A DNA stretch of 64,000 bases from Opitutia bacterium. Lineage in GTDB: Bacteria; Verrucomicrobiota; Verrucomicrobiia; Opitutales; Opitutaceae. A program made the translations under genes and the position numbers. The stretch is taken from NCBI GenBank assembly GCA_947474365.1, contig CANJIU010000035.1:1-64000 (forward strand), in the 5' to 3' direction. Of this stretch, positions 60,977-64,000 are shown piece by piece. A model generated the notes under the pieces. The model searched no databases, was not told where the DNA came from, and saw only the letters and a program-made list of their open reading frames with translations. Position 1 is the stretch's first letter, and each line of letters begins with the position of its first letter.

Positions 60977-62232
60977 AATCTGCCATGATGACACTCTTTC
61001 GTCATTTCACGGGCGGCTTTGCACTCGGCGTGCTTGCGACGCTTGCCTCGGCCGCGCCCGCCCCGAAATTCATCTGGGAAACTCCTCCCGGTTGGACCGA
61101 GACGCAGGGCGGCTCGGGCGGAAAAATCATCCGCGTGACCACACTGGCCGGAAGGGGCGCTGGCTCCCTGGTCGAGGCGCTGGGGACTGACGGAGCCCGC
61201 ACGATTGAGTTCGCGGTCAGCGGTATCATCGATCTCGGCGGACGTTCGGTGAGACTTTCGAAGCCCAACGTCACGATTGCAGGCGAGACGGCGCCGAGCC
61301 CCGGCATTACATTGACCAACGGCGGCCTCGACATCGGCACGCACGATGTGATCGTCCGCCAAATCCGGATCCGGCCGGGTGCCGGCAAGCGGGAAAAGAA
61401 AAGCGGTTGGGAGATCGATGGAATTTCCACGATCGGCGGGGCGCACGATGTGATCGTCGACCATTGCTCGCTGACGTGGGCCACCGACGAGAATCTCAGC
61501 GCGTCGGGCCCTCGCTTCGATGGGACGACGCCGGACGAGTGGCGGAAGAGCACGTCCCATCGCATCACCTACAGTCACAACCTCATTGGTGAAGGGCTGC
61601 ACGACTCCACTCACATCAAGGGCCCCCACTCGAAGGGCTCACTGATCCACGACAACGCGGGTGATATTGCGATCATCGGCAATCTTTACATCAGCAACGA
61701 CGAGCGGAATCCGTTGTTCAAGGGCGGGGCGCGGGGCGTCGTGGTGAACAACCTCATCCACAATCCAGGGCGTCGCGTCGTGCATTACGGGCTCGTGCCG
61801 GCAGAATGGGAAGGCCACGCGTGGCAGCGGGGCGCGATGTCCGTCGTCGGCAATGTCGCGCACAAAGGCCAGAGCACCGCCGCACAGATCGCTTTCCTGG
61901 AGTCGTCGGGTCCCGTCGATGTGCATCTCCGGGATAATCTTTTCTCAGACGCAGCGGGTGCGCCTCTGCCAATCGTGGTCATGCAGCGCGACAAGGATCG
62001 TCGCTTGGTGCCCCACGCGGTGGGCGCCGACCTTCGGTTGCCTGAATCGCCGCCGTTGTGGCCGCCGCGGTTGAAGGCCCGGCCCGCGAGTGAAACGGCT
62101 GCGTGGGTGCTTTCGAACGCCGGCGCCCGGGCGTGGGATCGCGATGCGATCGATCGCCGCTTGATTGAGGAAGCACGCACCGGCGGAGGGAAAATCATCA
62201 ACTTCGAATCCGAGGTTGGTGGACTGCGGTAG
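60973..62232 (+). CDS. pectate-lyase-like right-handed beta-helix protein
   Basis: A 419-residue exported protein resembling the pectate lyase C/PL1-like superfamily. Signal peptide residues 1-28. Characteristic blocks are VTTLAGRGAGSLVEAL (54-70), NVTIAGETAPSPGITL (99-114), VIVDHCSLTWATDENL (160-175) with the Asp-His and Asp-Glu expected around the Ca-binding site, and GNLYISNDERNPLFKGG. It may cleave an acidic (uronic-acid) polysaccharide by beta-elimination. The product would be an unsaturated uronate, consistent with the sugar-acid aldolase seen at 12960. The start overlaps the preceding sulfatase by 4 bp. Confidence 0.85.
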   Translation: MKSAMMTLFRHFTGGFALGVLATLASAAPAPKFIWETPPGWTETQGGSGGKIIRVTTLAGRGAGSLVEALGTDGARTIEFAVSGIIDLGGRSVRLSKPNVTIAGETAPSPGITLTNGGLDIGTHDVIVRQIRIRPGAGKREKKSGWEIDGISTIGGAHDVIVDHCSLTWATDENLSASGPRFDGTTPDEWRKSTSHRITYSHNLIGEGLHDSTHIKGPHSKGSLIHDNAGDIAIIGNLYISNDERNPLFKGGARGVVVNNLIHNPGRRVVHYGLVPAEWEGHAWQRGAMSVVGNVAHKGQSTAAQIAFLESSGPVDVHLRDNLFSDAAGAPLPIVVMQRDKDRRLVPHAVGADLRLPESPPLWPPRLKARPASETAAWVLSNAGARAWDRDAIDRRLIEEARTGGGKIINFESEVGGLR

Positions 62233-62382
62233 TGCGGTGCCCTCGGCTCGGTTGGGGTGGCATACCGATCCGACAATCGTTGGAGTTGTTCGAAAGATTG
62301 AAACTTCACCGCACGGTGGGGTGTTTCGTTGAGGTAGCCCAGTGCTTCCCTACGACTCCGGCTGCGGGACTTTGATGACACG

Positions 62383-64000
62383 ATGACTCTGATGAACCTA
62401 TCGACCGACGCTTCCACTCGACACCCTCCGCTCCGCCTCTGGCCGGGAGGGCTGATCGTCGCATTGCAGTGGGGGATGCGTTTTGGTGTCCCGCACTTCG
62501 TTCCCGACACGACGCCGATTGGGGTGATGGCGGGCCTCGGCGGCGGAGTGGCGATTCTCATCTGGTGGGGATTTTTCAGCCGTGCACGCTGGGAGGAACG
62601 TTTGGGAGCGGTCGTCGCGATGGCAGTTGTGAGCTATGGGACCTTTCGCAGCGTCCACCCGTCGATCGCAACGGGCATGATGGGATTCATGTTTTTCGTC
62701 TATGTCGTTCCCTGTCTGAGCCTCGCCCTCGTCGCAGCGGTGCTCGTTGGTCGGAAGCTTTCCGACGGACGACGACGGGCTTTGATGGCCGCCGCGATCA
62801 TACTCTCCTGCGCGGGTTGGACGCTGGTCCGGACTGGCGGCTTCACCAGCGACCTCAAGCATGATTGGGCCTGGCGTTGGGCTCCGACGCCGGAGGATCG
62901 GCTCCTGGTTCAGGCTGGGAGCAAGGTCGGCACGGTTCAACCCGATCGAAATCGCACCGCTGCGACGAACGACAAGGCGAACTGGCCCGGCTTTCGCGGC
63001 GCGGGACGGGATAGCGTTATTCGTGGTGTTAAAATCGAAACCAACTGGTCCGTGTCACCGCCCGTCGAATTGTGGCGCCAGCCGGTCGGCCCGGGGTGGT
63101 CGTCCTTCGCGGTCGCCGGTGCCCACATTTACACCCAGGAGCAGCGGGGTGATGACGAGGTTGTCGCGTGCTACAGCCTGACCGACGGCGCCCTCGTGTG
63201 GCGTCATCAGGATGCCGTGCGGTTCTGGGAGTCCAACGCGGGACCTGGTCCGCGTGGTACACCGACGCTCCACGACGGGCGCGTCTACACGTTCGGGGCG
63301 ACGGGAATTTTGAACGCGCTCGACGCCGCCACGGGTTCCGTACGGTGGACGCGAGACGTCGCAGCGGAGACGAAGACAAGGAGGCCCGAATGGGGTTTTG
63401 CGAGTTCGCCCTTGATCGTTGGCGACTTGGTGATCGTGGCCATCAGCGGGACGCTCGCGGCCTACGAGCTCGCCTCGGGGCGGCCGCGCTGGGCGGGTCC
63501 GGCCGAGGGAGGAAGTTATAGTTCGCCGCACTTGATCTCGATTGATGGGATTCCGCAGATTTTTTTGATGAGCGGATCCGGCGCGACGAGCCTCGCGCCG
63601 GCAGACGGCAAGGTGATTTGGCAGTACGGATGGAAGGGCTTCGCCATCGTGCAACCGGCGGAGATCGCGGCGGGAGATTTCCTGGTCAGCACGGGCGACA
63701 CCGCCGGCGTTCGCCGAATTCAAGTTTCGCGGGCAAACGGCGTCTGGTCCGTCAATGAGCGCTGGGCGTCGAGCCGGCTGAAACCCTATTTCAACGATCA
63801 CGTGTTGCACCGCGGCTGCGTGTTTGGCTTCGGCAGCGGCACCTTGGCGTGTATCGACCTGCAGGACGGAGAACGCAAGTGGAAGGGCGGGCGCTATGGC
63901 GCCGGCCAGTTGCTCCTCCTGGCCGACCAGGACCTCTTGCTGGTGCTGTCGGAGCAGGGCGAGTTGGCTCTCGTCGCCGCGAAACCCGGCGAGTTCAGCG
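62383..64000 (+). CDS. membrane-anchored PQQ-like beta-propeller protein (partial)
   Basis: An open frame from the ATG at 62383 (or 62392) continues without stop through the window edge, at least 539 residues. The first 160 residues hold about five hydrophobic segments (WPGGLIVALQWGMRF; GLGGGVAILIWWGFF; LGAVVAMAVVSYG; MGFMFFVYVVPCLSLALVAA; ALMAAAIILSCAGWTLV). A periplasmic propeller follows from about residue 200 (NWPGFRGAGRDS), with blade motifs such as CYSLTDGALVWRHQ, ALDAATGSVRWTRD, AYELASGRPRWAGP and CIDLQDGERKWKGG. NWPxFRGxxRDG-type openings are typical of BamB-like/PQQ_2 proteins common in PVC bacteria. Whether it binds PQQ is unknown. It lies 150 bp after the beta-helix gene. Confidence 0.85.
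   Translation, partial: MTLMNLSTDASTRHPPLRLWPGGLIVALQWGMRFGVPHFVPDTTPIGVMAGLGGGVAILIWWGFFSRARWEERLGAVVAMAVVSYGTFRSVHPSIATGMMGFMFFVYVVPCLSLALVAAVLVGRKLSDGRRRALMAAAIILSCAGWTLVRTGGFTSDLKHDWAWRWAPTPEDRLLVQAGSKVGTVQPDRNRTAATNDKANWPGFRGAGRDSVIRGVKIETNWSVSPPVELWRQPVGPGWSSFAVAGAHIYTQEQRGDDEVVACYSLTDGALVWRHQDAVRFWESNAGPGPRGTPTLHDGRVYTFGATGILNALDAATGSVRWTRDVAAETKTRRPEWGFASSPLIVGDLVIVAISGTLAAYELASGRPRWAGPAEGGSYSSPHLISIDGIPQIFLMSGSGATSLAPADGKVIWQYGWKGFAIVQPAEIAAGDFLVSTGDTAGVRRIQVSRANGVWSVNERWASSRLKPYFNDHVLHRGCVFGFGSGTLACIDLQDGERKWKGGRYGAGQLLLLADQDLLLVLSEQGELALVAAKPGEFS

Noticed and set aside
5215-64000. Prophage, biosynthetic gene cluster or defence island
   Set aside because: No phage structural genes, integrase, NRPS/PKS or known defence genes were found; the content is consistently glycan utilisation and transport.

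Overview
The window looks like a stretch of a high-GC Verrucomicrobiota chromosome, most likely Opitutales/Opitutaceae-like. The evidence is a PVC-type haem-binding propeller protein, TonB-dependent receptors carrying a carboxypeptidase-regulatory-like N-terminal domain with no SusD partner, a LacI regulator, and nine secreted sulfatases with BNR/sialidase-like enzymes. The species call is inference from gene content; no rRNA or tRNA gene was seen.

Region 1 (1-4.9 kb) is ordinary: a CitMHS-type transporter, a secreted serine hydrolase, a Sua5/YwlC threonylcarbamoyl-AMP synthase and a two-domain GNAT acetyltransferase. Region 2 (5.2-24.3 kb) reads as one co-oriented glycan-utilisation locus: LacI regulator, BNR protein, TonB receptor, FG-GAP/VCBS protein, DHDPS/NAL-family aldolase, MFS transporter, second TonB receptor, sulfatase, BNR protein, a serine hydrolase-BNR fusion, and a further BNR protein. 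Several junctions overlap by 4 bp (ATGA) or are only 5-22 bp apart. A haem-type TonB receptor on the minus strand (24.8-27.1 kb) follows and is flanked by repeat-rich DNA.

Region 3 (27.7-40.2 kb) repeats the same design: sulfatase, BNR protein, TonB receptor, FG-GAP protein, then a FAD-dependent oxidoreductase, an SGNH hydrolase and a HEAT-repeat sulfatase. Region 4 (40.3-53.2 kb) has an ECF sigma factor, FecR anti-sigma factor and STN-domain TonB receptor (a transport-signalling triad), then two sulfatases with unusual active-site signatures, an internally shortened SASA-type esterase, a PVC haem-propeller protein and another sulfatase. Region 5 (53.2-64 kb) holds DUF1080 and DUF4380-like secreted proteins on the minus strand, a Tat-exported molybdopterin oxidoreductase, three sulfatases, a pectate-lyase-like beta-helix protein and the start of a membrane-anchored PQQ-type beta-propeller protein that runs off the window.

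Taken together, the encoded system would take up sulfated, probably acidic and acylated oligosaccharides through TonB receptors. In the periplasm or at the surface, sulfatases, esterases and BNR/lyase enzymes would strip and cleave them, and the products would go inward through an MFS carrier to a Schiff-base aldolase. The most interesting points are the duplicated BNR-TonB receptor-FG-GAP module (FG-GAP protein as possible SusD analogue), the hydrolase-BNR fusion, the 135-residue SASA protein that appears to have lost its middle, the sulfatases with CRPAL and CMGSR in place of CxPSR, and several unexplained extragenic repeats.
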